Positions 56,682 to 64,000 of a DNA stretch of 64,000 nucleotides are shown piece after piece. This DNA is from Hyphomicrobium_A sp963724945 (GTDB taxonomy: Bacteria; Pseudomonadota; Alphaproteobacteria; Rhizobiales; Hyphomicrobiaceae). The stretch is from the NCBI GenBank assembly GCA_963724945.1, contig CAVRWL010000003.1:1984001-2048000 (forward strand), given 5' to 3'. The position numbers and the translations under genes are program-made. The notes under the pieces are model-generated. The model saw only the letters and a program-made list of their open reading frames with translations, was not told the DNA's origin and ran no database searches. Numbering within the stretch: position 1 is the stretch's first letter; every line of letters starts with the position of its first letter.

Positions 56682-58055
56682 TCAAATGGCTTTTTCGATA
56701 GCCGCGAGCACGTCGGCCGCGCGCGGCAGGCGCGCCCGGCCGAGATCTTTCAGCGGCAGGGAGACAACGTTGTCGCAGCGCACGAGGCAGCCGGCATGGT
56801 CGACGCCGGGCGTGCCGACCGGAATGAACACGTGCGGCGGCTGGCTCATCCTGATCCCCGGCGTGCCCAGGACGATCGTGGGGATGCGGGTGGCGGGAGG
56901 GCCGAGGTCGGTGGTGAAGGAGGCGAGCCATAAAAGCAGATCGCCTTCGTTCTCGGAGAGCATGCGGCCGATCGAGTAGCGATAGGAATCATACTCGGGC
57001 TTGCCGTTGGCAAAGCTCATGCGCAGCGGATAGCCGGTCTGCCAAGTCGCGACCGAGGCGGCGCTGGGGGTGCCCTCGCTGCCGCCCAAGGACAGGCCGG
57101 CAAAGCGCGTCGTGACGTTCAAGTCCTTCACGATCTCGCAGATGAGATGGACCGCGAGGTCGGCCTGGGGAAGGTTGAGGCTCGGGGGCGCCCACACGAT
57201 CACGCCGTAGTGCGCGGCCTTGCACTTCTCGGCCACCGCATCGATCAGGGACAGCTTGACCCCGGCGATCTCCTCGCTCTCGGCACCCGCGCCGCGCGAG
57301 CGCGAGAGCAGCGCCGACAGGATGCCGCTGCGTTTGGGGGCCGGCGCGTCCTGCACGTTGAGCGGCGCGCCGCGCAGGCGCGCTTCGAGGACACCCAGCA
57401 CCTCCGGCAGCCGCGCGCTCGGGCAGGGCACGGTGATGACCTCGCCGATGCGCGGGCCCTTGGCCGCGGAGGTATCGAGCCCTTCGCCGATGAACACGAT
57501 CGTGCGCTTGCCCACGTCGTCGAACATCGACTGGGGTGGGCAGACGATGCGCTCGAAAAAGCGGTTGTGCAGCTTCTGAACGTCGCTGCCCGCGATGATG
57601 ATCAGATCGGCGCGGTTGCGCGTCTCGGTGAGCGTGGAGGTGATCCATCCGCTCGTCTGCAGGACCCGCAGGTTGCGGTACTGGGCCTCGCTCAGCGCGT
57701 GGTCGACGACCCCGCCCGCACGATCGGCGAGCGCCATCATGGCGCGCGCGCCGTCGACGTCGGTGGCCATGCCGCCGAACAGCGGAAGATTTGCCGCCTT
57801 GATGCTGGCAGCGGCGGCGGCGATGGCCTCCTTGAGCTCGACGTCGCGCCCCCCGACCTGGGGCTTCGCCGGCGGCAGGACGCGCTCGAAGCCGGCGGCA
57901 GAGCGCGGACAGCCGTTCTTGAGGACCTTGAGCGTGGTCCCGGTGCGCGCGATCTCGAGGTCGTCGCACAGCAGTCCGCAAAACGGGCAGGTCACGTTCT
58001 GGTAGACTTCGGAAGCGGCTCCCTCGCCTGATCCAACGCCCTGTGCTGCACTCAT
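56682..58055 (-). CDS. fhcB: Formyltransferase/hydrolase complex subunit B (formylmethanofuran dehydrogenase B-type)
   Basis: 457 residues from the ATG at 58055. 'TCPFCGLLCDDLEI' near residue 22 keeps the N-terminal Cys cluster region of FmdB/FwdB; 'FGGMATDVDGARAMMALADRAGG' and 'IIIAGSDVQKLHNRFFERI' are family segments. Bacterial FhcB is known to be a degenerate homologue of the archaeal Mo/W subunit and is not thought to carry out redox chemistry. It heads fhcB-A-D-C. The 171 bases to the divergent SRPBCC gene must hold both promoters. Confidence 0.95.
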   Translation of the reverse strand: MSAAQGVGSGEGAASEVYQNVTCPFCGLLCDDLEIARTGTTLKVLKNGCPRSAAGFERVLPPAKPQVGGRDVELKEAIAAAAASIKAANLPLFGGMATDVDGARAMMALADRAGGVVDHALSEAQYRNLRVLQTSGWITSTLTETRNRADLIIIAGSDVQKLHNRFFERIVCPPQSMFDDVGKRTIVFIGEGLDTSAAKGPRIGEVITVPCPSARLPEVLGVLEARLRGAPLNVQDAPAPKRSGILSALLSRSRGAGAESEEIAGVKLSLIDAVAEKCKAAHYGVIVWAPPSLNLPQADLAVHLICEIVKDLNVTTRFAGLSLGGSEGTPSAASVATWQTGYPLRMSFANGKPEYDSYRYSIGRMLSENEGDLLLWLASFTTDLGPPATRIPTIVLGTPGIRMSQPPHVFIPVGTPGVDHAGCLVRCDNVVSLPLKDLGRARLPRAADVLAAIEKAI

Positions 58056-58226
58056 ATCGATGCCGTCTCCCTCGCGCGGGCCGCAACAAAGCACGGACGG
58101 TTGTCCAAAACAACACCGACACGAATGCGGCGCTTTGCCGGGGCGCGGGCAATTGCGAAGGCTTGCCCCCGCCCCTATGGTCGGGCCCCGAGGCGCCAGA
58201 AGAATTGAAGATCCGGAGGAAGCCTG

Positions 58227-58754
58227 ATGAGAACCCTTGCGTTGGGAGTGGCCGTCCTGGCCCTCATTCCCGTTGCTGCACTCGCGCACGGACCGAGCCG
58301 CCAGAAGGTGACGGAAACGGTCGAGATCAACGCCGCTCCGGAGAAGGTCTGGAAGGTGATCGGCAACTTCCAGGACATGAGCTGGAATCCGGCGATCACC
58401 AAGACCGAGGGCACCGGCGGCAATGAGGTCAAGGCAACGCGCATGCTGACCTTCAAGTCGGGCGGCTCGATCGAGGAGGAGCTGGACAAGTACGAGCCCG
58501 ACAAGCTGACTTACAAGTACGAGATGCACCACCCAGACGTGAAGGTGATGCCCGTCAACGACTTCTCCTCGATCCTCAGCGTGAAGGGCGACGGCGGCAA
58601 GTCGACGGTCGAATGGCGCGGCGCTTTCTATCGCGGCTTCATGAACAATGACCCGCCGCCCGAGCTCAACGACGAGGCGTCAAAGAAGGCGGTGAGCACC
58701 TACTTCCGCACCGGCCTCGATGCGCTCAAGGCGAAGATCGAGGCGGGCGGTTGA
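58227..58754 (+). CDS. Exported SRPBCC protein (MxaD-like)
   Basis: 175 residues from the ATG at 58227 behind AGGA. Signal peptide 1-20 (cleaved near 'ALAHGP'). The mature chain 'VTETVEINAAPEKVWKVIGNFQDMSWNPAI' begins a START/polyketide-cyclase-like (SRPBCC) domain, the fold of MxaD, which in methylotrophs is reported to aid methanol dehydrogenase/cytochrome cL interaction. The periplasmic location and the nearby xoxF fit an analogous role here (inference). The beta-propeller gene follows after 19 bases. Confidence 0.82.
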   Translation: MRTLALGVAVLALIPVAALAHGPSRQKVTETVEINAAPEKVWKVIGNFQDMSWNPAITKTEGTGGNEVKATRMLTFKSGGSIEEELDKYEPDKLTYKYEMHHPDVKVMPVNDFSSILSVKGDGGKSTVEWRGAFYRGFMNNDPPPELNDEASKKAVSTYFRTGLDALKAKIEAGG

Positions 58755-58773
58755 GCCCGGCGTGGGCGTGCCA

Positions 58774-59754
58774 ATGCGATTGAGCTTTCGGCGTGCGGCA
58801 TGCGTGCTCGCTGCGGCCTTTGTTTTCACGGCCAGCGCGCCGGCGGCCGAGCCGGACAAGGTCAGCGAGGACAAGGTCAGCGAGGCTTATGTCACCGACC
58901 AGACCGGCAACGGGCTGTCGATCGTCGGCCTCGATGCAATGCAGGTGCTCGACACCATAAAGATCGGCGGCAAGCCCGCCGGCATCGCGCTGTCGAGCGA
59001 CGGGTCACAGGCCTACGTCACCGCGCCCGAAGGCAAGGAGCTCATCGTCATTGACGCGGCAACGCGCAAGATCACCAAGAGAATAAAAGTCGGCGAGGGT
59101 CCGCTCGGCGTTGCCGCGCACCCGACGAAGGCGCTCGTCTACGTGGCCGACTGGTACAAGCACAGGATCTTCGTCGTCGATCCCAACGCCGGCACGATCA
59201 TGGGCGAGATCGAGACCGGGAAGTCGCCGTCCGGCCTCGCCTTCACGCCCGACGGGCACCTCTTGCTCAGCGCCGACCGCGACAGCAACGCGATCTCCGT
59301 CATCGATGCCGACACCAATACGCGTCTTGGTGGCGTGGAGGTGGGCGTGCGCCCGTTCGGCGTCACCATCGACCGCGACGGCAAGCGCGCCTACACCGCC
59401 AACGTCGGCAGCGACGACGTCAGCGTGATCGACATCGCCGCCCGCAAGGTGATCGCCACGGTGCCCGTCGGGCGGCGCCCTTATGACGTGGCGCTGGCGG
59501 GCCGGCACGCCTTCGTCACCAATCAGTACGGTGACAGCGTCAGCGTGATCGATCTGCAGAGATCGAAGGTGGTAAAGACGATCGACGTCGGTGACCACCC
59601 CGAAGGGATCGAGGCCGACCCGGCCGGGCGCTTCGTCTATGTCGTGTCCTGGTTCGACAACGTGCTGCAGCGGATCGATGCCTCGACGTTGACCATCACG
59701 GGCGAGGCTGCGGTGGGCGACGGACCGCGAGCGTTCGGCCTGTTTTTACGCTGA
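58774..59754 (+). CDS. Exported YVTN beta-propeller protein (PQQ-catabolism-associated type)
   Basis: 326 residues from the ATG at 58774; a GTG at 58762 is possible. Signal peptide about 1-24. The body is a series of about 40-residue beta-propeller blades, each with a form of 'AYVT...NGLSIVGLDAMQVLDTIKIGGKPAGIALSSDG', the YVTN/NHL-like repeat; seven blades fit the length. A related group is annotated as PQQ-dependent-catabolism-associated beta-propeller. It may scaffold periplasmic quinoprotein partners. It is likely cotranscribed with the MxaD-like gene. Confidence 0.85.
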   Translation: MRLSFRRAACVLAAAFVFTASAPAAEPDKVSEDKVSEAYVTDQTGNGLSIVGLDAMQVLDTIKIGGKPAGIALSSDGSQAYVTAPEGKELIVIDAATRKITKRIKVGEGPLGVAAHPTKALVYVADWYKHRIFVVDPNAGTIMGEIETGKSPSGLAFTPDGHLLLSADRDSNAISVIDADTNTRLGGVEVGVRPFGVTIDRDGKRAYTANVGSDDVSVIDIAARKVIATVPVGRRPYDVALAGRHAFVTNQYGDSVSVIDLQRSKVVKTIDVGDHPEGIEADPAGRFVYVVSWFDNVLQRIDASTLTITGEAAVGDGPRAFGLFLR

Positions 59755-59947
59755 TGCTGCACCGCGCAAATGCTCTGGCGAGCTTTTTGCTCAATTAACT
59801 GCCAGTCCTAAATCGCCATCTCTAGGCACCCGCAGGGGCTGCACGCATGACCAATCGTTAAGGTTTTCGGCTGTTTACGCGTACGCGCTGCTGGGGTTAG
59901 AACTGGCGCCAAAGGCGTGATCGCAACGAAGGGAAGGAAGCTTGGGT

Positions 59948-60655
59948 ATGCGGCTCTCTACTGTATGGGGCGCCCCGTTGGCGCTCATCCTCGCACTGTG
60001 GTCTGGAATGGCGGTGGCTGCCGCCGGTGATCCGCCCAGTGCGGTCAACTTGATCTTCGAGCACAAGCATCTGTCGAACGTCGATCAGGGCAAAGAGGTC
60101 GATTACAAGTTCAATCGAACGGTCAGCGATCCCAAGCTTCTCGGTGAGCCGTTCACCGACAGCATCACCCTGAAGGTCGTTGCCGCGAAGCCGACCGGCG
60201 AGAAGGACGTCGATCTGCAGATCTATACCGGCGAGCGCGCCCGCGATCTGCAGAAGCTGGCCGGGCTGACGATCAACCCCGTCTTCATCGTCTACTTCGA
60301 TCAGGCGGTCAACAGCTTCAGCAATCTGGCCGGCGCCAAGGTCCCCTACCTGAGGAGTGTCTTCTCCGCGGCGCTCAAGGACAAGACCAAGGTTGAGCCG
60401 ATCAAGGTGGACTACAAGGGCAAGCAAATCGATGCCTACCGCATCTCGATGAATCCCTACATGGACGACCAGAACGCGTCCAAGATGCAAGGGTGGGAGG
60501 GCGCGCACTACACGCTCATCCTCAGCGATGAGGTTCCAGGCGAGATCGTCGATTTGCTTTCGACCTACAAGAACAAATTCAAAGGCAACGAGAAGCTGCA
60601 GCTCGTGGAGCGGATTACGCTCGACGGAGCGACTGGACTGGAGGACGCAAAATGA
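59948..60655 (+). CDS. Exported protein of unknown function in the xox region
   Basis: 235 residues from the ATG at 59948 with AAGGA nearby. Signal peptide 1-26 (cleaved near 'AVAAAG'). The mature part contains 'VNLIFEHKHLSNVDQGKEVDYKFNRTVSDPKLLGEPFTDSI' and 'LAGLTINPVFIVYFDQAVNSFSNLAGAKVPYLRSVF', with no domain I recognise. Mostly beta structure is suggested by the alternation. The next gene overlaps it by four bases, so the two are made together. It is probably periplasmic and belongs with the methanol-oxidation accessory genes by position only. Confidence 0.7.
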   Translation: MRLSTVWGAPLALILALWSGMAVAAAGDPPSAVNLIFEHKHLSNVDQGKEVDYKFNRTVSDPKLLGEPFTDSITLKVVAAKPTGEKDVDLQIYTGERARDLQKLAGLTINPVFIVYFDQAVNSFSNLAGAKVPYLRSVFSAALKDKTKVEPIKVDYKGKQIDAYRISMNPYMDDQNASKMQGWEGAHYTLILSDEVPGEIVDLLSTYKNKFKGNEKLQLVERITLDGATGLEDAK

Positions 60656-61011
60656 GAGCGCGCTCGATCGCGATCGTTGCCGCTTTCTTTGTGGCGGCCT
60701 TGGCGAGCACGGCGGCCAACGCCGTCAAGCTGCCCCCCAACGACTATCCCACGGATGCTCGCGCCGACTACGTGTTTGCCTGCATGCAGACCAACGGTCA
60801 GACGCGCGAGGCGCTCGAGAAGTGTTCGTGCTCGATCGACCAGATCGCGGCGCTGCTGCCCTACGATCAGTACGAGGCGGCCGAGACGATCATGTCGGTG
60901 CGCCAGAAGGGCGGCGAGAACGTCTCGATGTTCAACAGCTACGCGCCGCTTCTGGAGAAGGTGAAGAACTTGAAGCGCGCGCAGGTCGAAGCGGAGCTTC
61001 GCTGCTTTTAG
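60652..61011 (+). CDS. Small exported Cys-containing protein coupled to the previous gene
   Basis: 119 residues; the ATG overlaps the upstream stop (ATGA). Signal peptide 1-24. The mature chain has 'YVFACMQTNGQTREALEKCSCSIDQIAALLPYDQYEAAETIM' with Cys at four or so positions including the final 'ELRCF'. A disulfide-stabilised helical protein is likely (inference). No family is known to me. The last codons are repeated downstream as a tandem array. Confidence 0.7.
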   Translation: MRARSIAIVAAFFVAALASTAANAVKLPPNDYPTDARADYVFACMQTNGQTREALEKCSCSIDQIAALLPYDQYEAAETIMSVRQKGGENVSMFNSYAPLLEKVKNLKRAQVEAELRCF

Positions 61012-61086
61012 GTGCGGAGCTTCGCTGCTTCTGAGTCCGGCGGAGCTTCGCTGCTTTTGAGGTGACGGAGCTTCGCTGGTTCTGAG
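60992..61086 (+). repeat. Four tandem copies of a 21-base unit at a gene end
   Basis: The unit CGGAGCTTCGCTGCTTNTGAG begins at 60992, 61015, 61041 and 61066, with periods of 23-26 bases and few mismatches. The first copy is the last codons (ELRCF, stop) of the preceding gene; the other three lie after the stop. Confidence 0.85.
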
Positions 61087-61109
61087 CCGTGCGAAGAGGC
61101 TGAAAGTTG

Positions 61110-61137
61110 AAAGGGCACCACACGTGTGGTGCCCTTT
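61110..61137. terminator. Perfect 28-base palindrome, probable two-way terminator
   Basis: AAAGGGCACCACAC followed by its exact complement, axis between 61123 and 61124, lies between convergent genes. The A-rich and T-rich flanks are short on both sides, consistent with bidirectional termination; a protein-binding site is an alternative. Confidence 0.6.
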
Positions 61138-61169
61138 GCATTTCTTGTATCGCGGGGCTTTGGCGAGGC

Positions 61170-62003
61170 TCAGGACGCCTTGCCGGCCGAGGTTGCCGTG
61201 AAGACGTTGCCGTCGGTGTCCTTGGCCGTGACCTCGATCGTCTCGTCGCTCGCGGGAGCAAACGTGAAGCGGAAGTTGGGGTTCTCCGAGATGGAGATGC
61301 CGCCGTCCATGCTGAAGATGAGCTCGCCGCCCCGCTTCACCGCAAGCTCCTGCACGAACTTCGCCGGCGTGTACTCGCGGCTGATCTGATCCATCTGCAT
61401 GCCCGTGAAGTTGGGGTGGTGAATCATGACCTGCGCCTCGCGCATGCGCGGCGTGTGGTCGACGTCTTTCGGGTCCTTGAAGGTGCGGATCTGCATCTTG
61501 CCGAGGTTGGCCAAGGCCGCGTCGAAGTCCTTATCCGCCGGTGCCGAGCAGCCGCCCGAGGCCTTCACGAATTTCGTCGCCATGTGCAGCTTGCCGTCCG
61601 CGGTCTCGAGCACGGCGTGGACATTGGAGTAGGAGTTGATGCGCACGCGCGTCGCCAGCATGCGGTCGCCCAAGCCGGCGGCCTTGCCGAAGTGGAAGGT
61701 GGCGGCGACCGGGGCCGGGTTCTTGTCGATGACGAGCGTCAGGCTCTTCACGGCGCCGGCGCTCGCCGGGATGCGCATGGTGAGCGGGACGACAGCCGCA
61801 TCCTCGGCGCGATACGGCGCCTCCAGCGTGATCGTCCCGTCGTTCTCGATGATGGGCCGGTTGTCGAACACGTCGCGATGGATGTCGTGCCAGGGATCAT
61901 CGTCGGCGCGCGCCGAAAAGGTCCCGAACGCCAGCACGGTTGCGAGAGACAGCGCGGTTGCCAGCGAAAGGGCCAACCGGCCCGGGCTCAGTCTTGCGTG
62001 CAT
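61170..62003 (-). CDS. Quinoprotein-dehydrogenase-associated SoxYZ-like carrier
   Basis: 277 residues from the ATG at 62003 behind GGAAGGA. Signal peptide about 1-33. The first half is SoxY-like, ending in 'KFVKASGGCSAPADKD' with Cys152 (SoxY also keeps a Gly-Gly-Cys carrier site, though at its C-terminus). The second half ('QVMIHHPNFTGMQMDQISREYTPAKFVQELAVKRGGELIF') is SoxZ-like. A fused family of this kind is known beside PQQ dehydrogenases; its cargo is unknown. It lies 52 bases after the metallo-beta-lactamase-type gene, which points to joint action. Confidence 0.82.
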   Translation of the reverse strand: MHARLSPGRLALSLATALSLATVLAFGTFSARADDDPWHDIHRDVFDNRPIIENDGTITLEAPYRAEDAAVVPLTMRIPASAGAVKSLTLVIDKNPAPVAATFHFGKAAGLGDRMLATRVRINSYSNVHAVLETADGKLHMATKFVKASGGCSAPADKDFDAALANLGKMQIRTFKDPKDVDHTPRMREAQVMIHHPNFTGMQMDQISREYTPAKFVQELAVKRGGELIFSMDGGISISENPNFRFTFAPASDETIEVTAKDTDGNVFTATSAGKAS

Positions 62004-62055
62004 GCTAATTTTCCTTCCGCGATAGCCTCGTTTCCTCGGCGACAGCCGTGGCGGC

Positions 62056-63039
62056 TTATTCCCATTCGAGCTCGGCGAACGCCGCCGAGACGTTGCGGGC
62101 ATGGTACTCCTTGAAGAGCAGCCATGCATCCTTTTCGGAGAGGCCAGCCGTCTTCATCGCATCGCTCATGGTTCGGCCCTCTTTGATCATCGCGCGCACA
62201 TCATCGGCGACCTTGGTGAGATAGCGCTTCTCGGGAGCGAGCGCGGCGGGAAATGGCATCGAGGCCGGCCCGTGGCCGGGTACGACGCGCGCCACGTCGC
62301 GGCGGTCTTTGAGCTGATCGAGCAGCGCGAGCCAGCCGCGGATCGAGCCGTCGAGCGCCGGGATGTGATGGGAGAACAGGATGTCGCCGAGAAAGAGCGT
62401 GCCGGTCTGCTTGTCGAAGATGGTGAGGTCGTTGTCGGTGTGCGCCGTCTTCTGCGCCTCGAGGACGAGCGTGCGCCCGCCGAGATCGAGCTCGGTCTTG
62501 TCCTTGACCAAGAGGGTGGGCGGGATGATGCGGGTGCCGGCGAAGGCGGCGTCGCCCAACAGCCGCTTGTTGACCGCGAGGTAATGCTCGGCGCGGGCGG
62601 CGAGCGCACGCGGCAGCTTGTAATGGCCGACGAAGATTGGATGCTCGCCCGCGAACGCCACGTTGCCGAACACGTGGTCGGGGTGCATGTGCGTGTTGAT
62701 GACGTACTTGATCGGCTCTTGGGTGCGCGCGCGGATCGCTGCAAGCAGCGCCTCACCGACGCGCGGGCTGCCTCCGGTATCGATGACGGCCACGCCGTCG
62801 TGACCGATGATGAAGCCCGAGTTCGACGTGTCGCCGGCATTGGCCGGCGTGAACACCTCATAGCGCCCTTGATGCACGAAGACGCCCGGCGCGATCTCCG
62901 TGACGGATAGCGGCTCTGCGGCCTCGAGCGGGGCCGCGCAGGCCAACGCGCAGGCCAATGCGAGCGCGACGAGTGGGCCGACGAGGCGGGCGCAGAGCTG
63001 GGTGAGATGGGCGGCGGAGAGCATGATTTTTCGGCACAT
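62056..63039 (-). CDS. Exported metallo-beta-lactamase-fold hydrolase (quinoprotein relay type)
   Basis: 327 residues from the ATG at 63039; an internal ATG at 63024 is possible. A hydrophobic signal spans about residues 16-41. The zinc motif is H117-M-H119-P-D121-H122 ('INTHMHPDHVFG'), with later 'KTAHTDNDLTIF' and 'VVPGHGPASM' supplying the remaining His/Asp ligands. This matches proteins annotated as quinoprotein relay system zinc metallohydrolase, found with SoxYZ-like carriers near PQQ dehydrogenases. Substrate unknown; a thioester or persulfide on the SoxYZ Cys is a plausible target. Divergent from xoxF. Confidence 0.82.
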   Translation of the reverse strand: MCRKIMLSAAHLTQLCARLVGPLVALALACALACAAPLEAAEPLSVTEIAPGVFVHQGRYEVFTPANAGDTSNSGFIIGHDGVAVIDTGGSPRVGEALLAAIRARTQEPIKYVINTHMHPDHVFGNVAFAGEHPIFVGHYKLPRALAARAEHYLAVNKRLLGDAAFAGTRIIPPTLLVKDKTELDLGGRTLVLEAQKTAHTDNDLTIFDKQTGTLFLGDILFSHHIPALDGSIRGWLALLDQLKDRRDVARVVPGHGPASMPFPAALAPEKRYLTKVADDVRAMIKEGRTMSDAMKTAGLSEKDAWLLFKEYHARNVSAAFAELEWE

Positions 63040-63550
63040 GGCAACGCGTCTCGCATATAGGAACGAACGATCACGCAGTCGAGAGCGGCGCGTGATCTTA
63101 TGGCCTGGCCGCGCGAATCTGCGTGCGCGCGCGACGGTTCCGGCATTCTTTGCAAGATAGAGCGGATCGCGCGGTGCCTGCGCTACGCATAATCTCTGTC
63201 AGGCCAATGAATTCAGCGCGCGAACAGAATTTTGTCGTGCGCCGCACAATTCAACCATGCAGCGCAGCAATCCGCGATGGAATACCGACGATTTTAAGTC
63301 AGCGATCTTGTCCTATTCACGGACGCGTGATTTTTCGTTACTGTTCGTCTTGCAGCCGGGAAAAAAAAGTGCGTAGATGTGCCGCGGTGGTGACATGGCT
63401 TCCAGGGTCAAGTGGCAAACGCCGAATAAGACCCGGTCGATCGCCAGGGAGGAAGAAGGGGCAAACCCCATCCCAACGTATTGGGTGTGAGGCGCTGTCG
63501 TTCACCATCGCTTGCAAGCGTGGCAAGAACCTTAAAATGGAGGAAGCGCA
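63040..63550. other. Upstream control region of xoxF
   Basis: 511 bases between divergent genes. Base composition is less GC-rich than the genes. An ORF crosses much of it (63123-63599) but its product is Arg-rich and runs into xoxF out of frame, so I discount it. A run of eight A (about 63360-63367) and the long leader suggest regulated transcription of xoxF. No riboswitch or clear -35/-10 pair was identified with confidence. Confidence 0.35.
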
Positions 63551-64000
63551 ATGCGCAGAAGTGCATTCGCAGGTGCGTTGGTTGCATCGGCCGTCCTAGC
63601 GGCGCCGGCGCTGGCCAACGATAGTGTTTTGAAGTGCATTTCCGACGAGAATAACTGGTGCATGCAGGAGCATGACTACTCCGCACAGCGTTATTCGAAG
63701 TTGGACCAGATCAACACGAAGAACGTCGCCAACCTGAGGGTCGCGTGGACCTTCTCGACCGGCGTTCTGCGCGGTCACGAGGGTGGTCCCCTCGTTGTCG
63801 GCGATACGATGTACGTGCACACTCCGTTCCCGAACATCGTCTATGCTCTGAACCTCGCCGACGACAACAAGATCATCTGGAAGTACGAGCCCAAGCAGGA
63901 TCCGTCCGTGATCCCCGTCATGTGCTGCGACACGGTCAACCGTGGCCCGCAGTATGCCGACGGCAAGATCTTCTTGCATCAGGCTGACACGACGCTCGTC
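63551..64000 (+). CDS. xoxF: Lanthanide-type methanol dehydrogenase XoxF (5' part)
   Basis: 150 codons before the window ends. The ATG at 63551 follows GGAGGA by six bases. The signal peptide is cleaved at 'ALA|NDS' (about residue 23). 'YSKLDQINTKNVANLRVAWTFSTGVLRGHEGGPLVVGDTMYVHTPFPN' and 'PKQDPSVIPVMCCDTVNRG' match XoxF5, not MxaF, which reads differently after the vicinal Cys pair; Cys125-Cys126 is that PQQ-stacking disulfide. The lanthanide-specific Asp lies beyond the edge. It oxidises methanol in the periplasm with PQQ. Extra Cys29 and Cys37 are unusual. Confidence 0.93.
   Translation, partial: MRRSAFAGALVASAVLAAPALANDSVLKCISDENNWCMQEHDYSAQRYSKLDQINTKNVANLRVAWTFSTGVLRGHEGGPLVVGDTMYVHTPFPNIVYALNLADDNKIIWKYEPKQDPSVIPVMCCDTVNRGPQYADGKIFLHQADTTLV

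Noticed and set aside
60992..61086. CRISPR array
   Set aside because: Units are 21 bases with 2-5-base gaps, no spacers of usual length and no cas genes; this is a tandem duplication of a gene end.
63123..63599. ORF upstream of and overlapping xoxF
   Set aside because: Arg-rich product, no ribosome site, and it overlaps the xoxF signal peptide out of frame.
63551..64000. Calcium-type MxaF instead of XoxF
   Set aside because: The residues around the vicinal cysteines ('PSVIPVMCCDTVNRG') and the absence of an mxaFJGI arrangement favour XoxF.

Overview
The window looks like a chromosome segment of a methylotrophic alphaproteobacterium, probably Hyphomicrobiales near Hyphomicrobium/Methyloceanibacter-type lineages. 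This is inferred from high GC, alphaproteobacterial gene order (aminotransferase, homoserine dehydrogenase, glpX, recJ), a class I PHA synthase, and a complete tetrahydromethanopterin-linked formyltransferase/hydrolase cluster (fhcBADC). The fhc cluster lies beside a lanthanide-type methanol dehydrogenase gene (xoxF) that runs off the right edge. No phage, IS element or CRISPR array was seen.

Layout. 0-3.4 kb: a partial membrane protein, a PhnD-like binding protein, small membrane proteins and an MscS channel. 3.6-9.2 kb: a long CoA transferase facing an arsR-arsC-arsH set and phaC. 9.4-13.3 kb: a small lipoprotein, then aminotransferase, hom and glpX; the first two carry broken frames. 13.4-19 kb: an outer-membrane barrel, a secreted hydrolase, a badly broken amino-acid permease and an unknown exported protein. 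19-21.7 kb: recJ, tRNA-Glu(UUC) and an unknown membrane protein. 21.9-25.7 kb: a lower-GC three-gene set (polysaccharide deacetylase, FAD oxidoreductase, ATP-grasp ligase) that may form an undescribed small pathway. 26-35.5 kb: GlsB-like protein, Ku, transporters, a low-GC lipoprotein and stress proteins. 35.5-41.4 kb: an isoquinoline-oxidoreductase-type molybdoenzyme operon (iorA, iorB, diheme cytochrome) with XdhC- and MobA-like maturation genes. 41.5-50 kb: an RND efflux pair, azoreductase with divergent TetR and a repeated operator, a TetR-VOC-VOC operon and a Usp protein. 50-53.2 kb: a nuclease-family gene, a DUF1194 protein, a pentapeptide-repeat protein and a small Cys-rich protein.

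53.3-64 kb is the methylotrophy island. fhcB-A-D-C (minus strand) would convert formyl-H4MPT to formate. Divergently there are an exported SRPBCC (MxaD-like) protein, a YVTN beta-propeller of the PQQ-associated type, and a translationally coupled pair of exported proteins of unknown function. Opposing these are a SoxYZ-like carrier and a metallo-beta-lactamase-fold protein of the quinoprotein-associated type, and then xoxF. Together they suggest periplasmic methanol oxidation feeding formaldehyde into the cytoplasmic H4MPT pathway, with several accessory proteins of unsettled role.

A recurring feature is the high number of apparent frameshifts: at least nine genes, including presumably essential hom with four. 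Most are single-base insertions and some fall in G/C runs, so residual sequencing or assembly errors are more likely than real gene decay for most. They are marked pseudogene only in the sense that the frame as given is broken.
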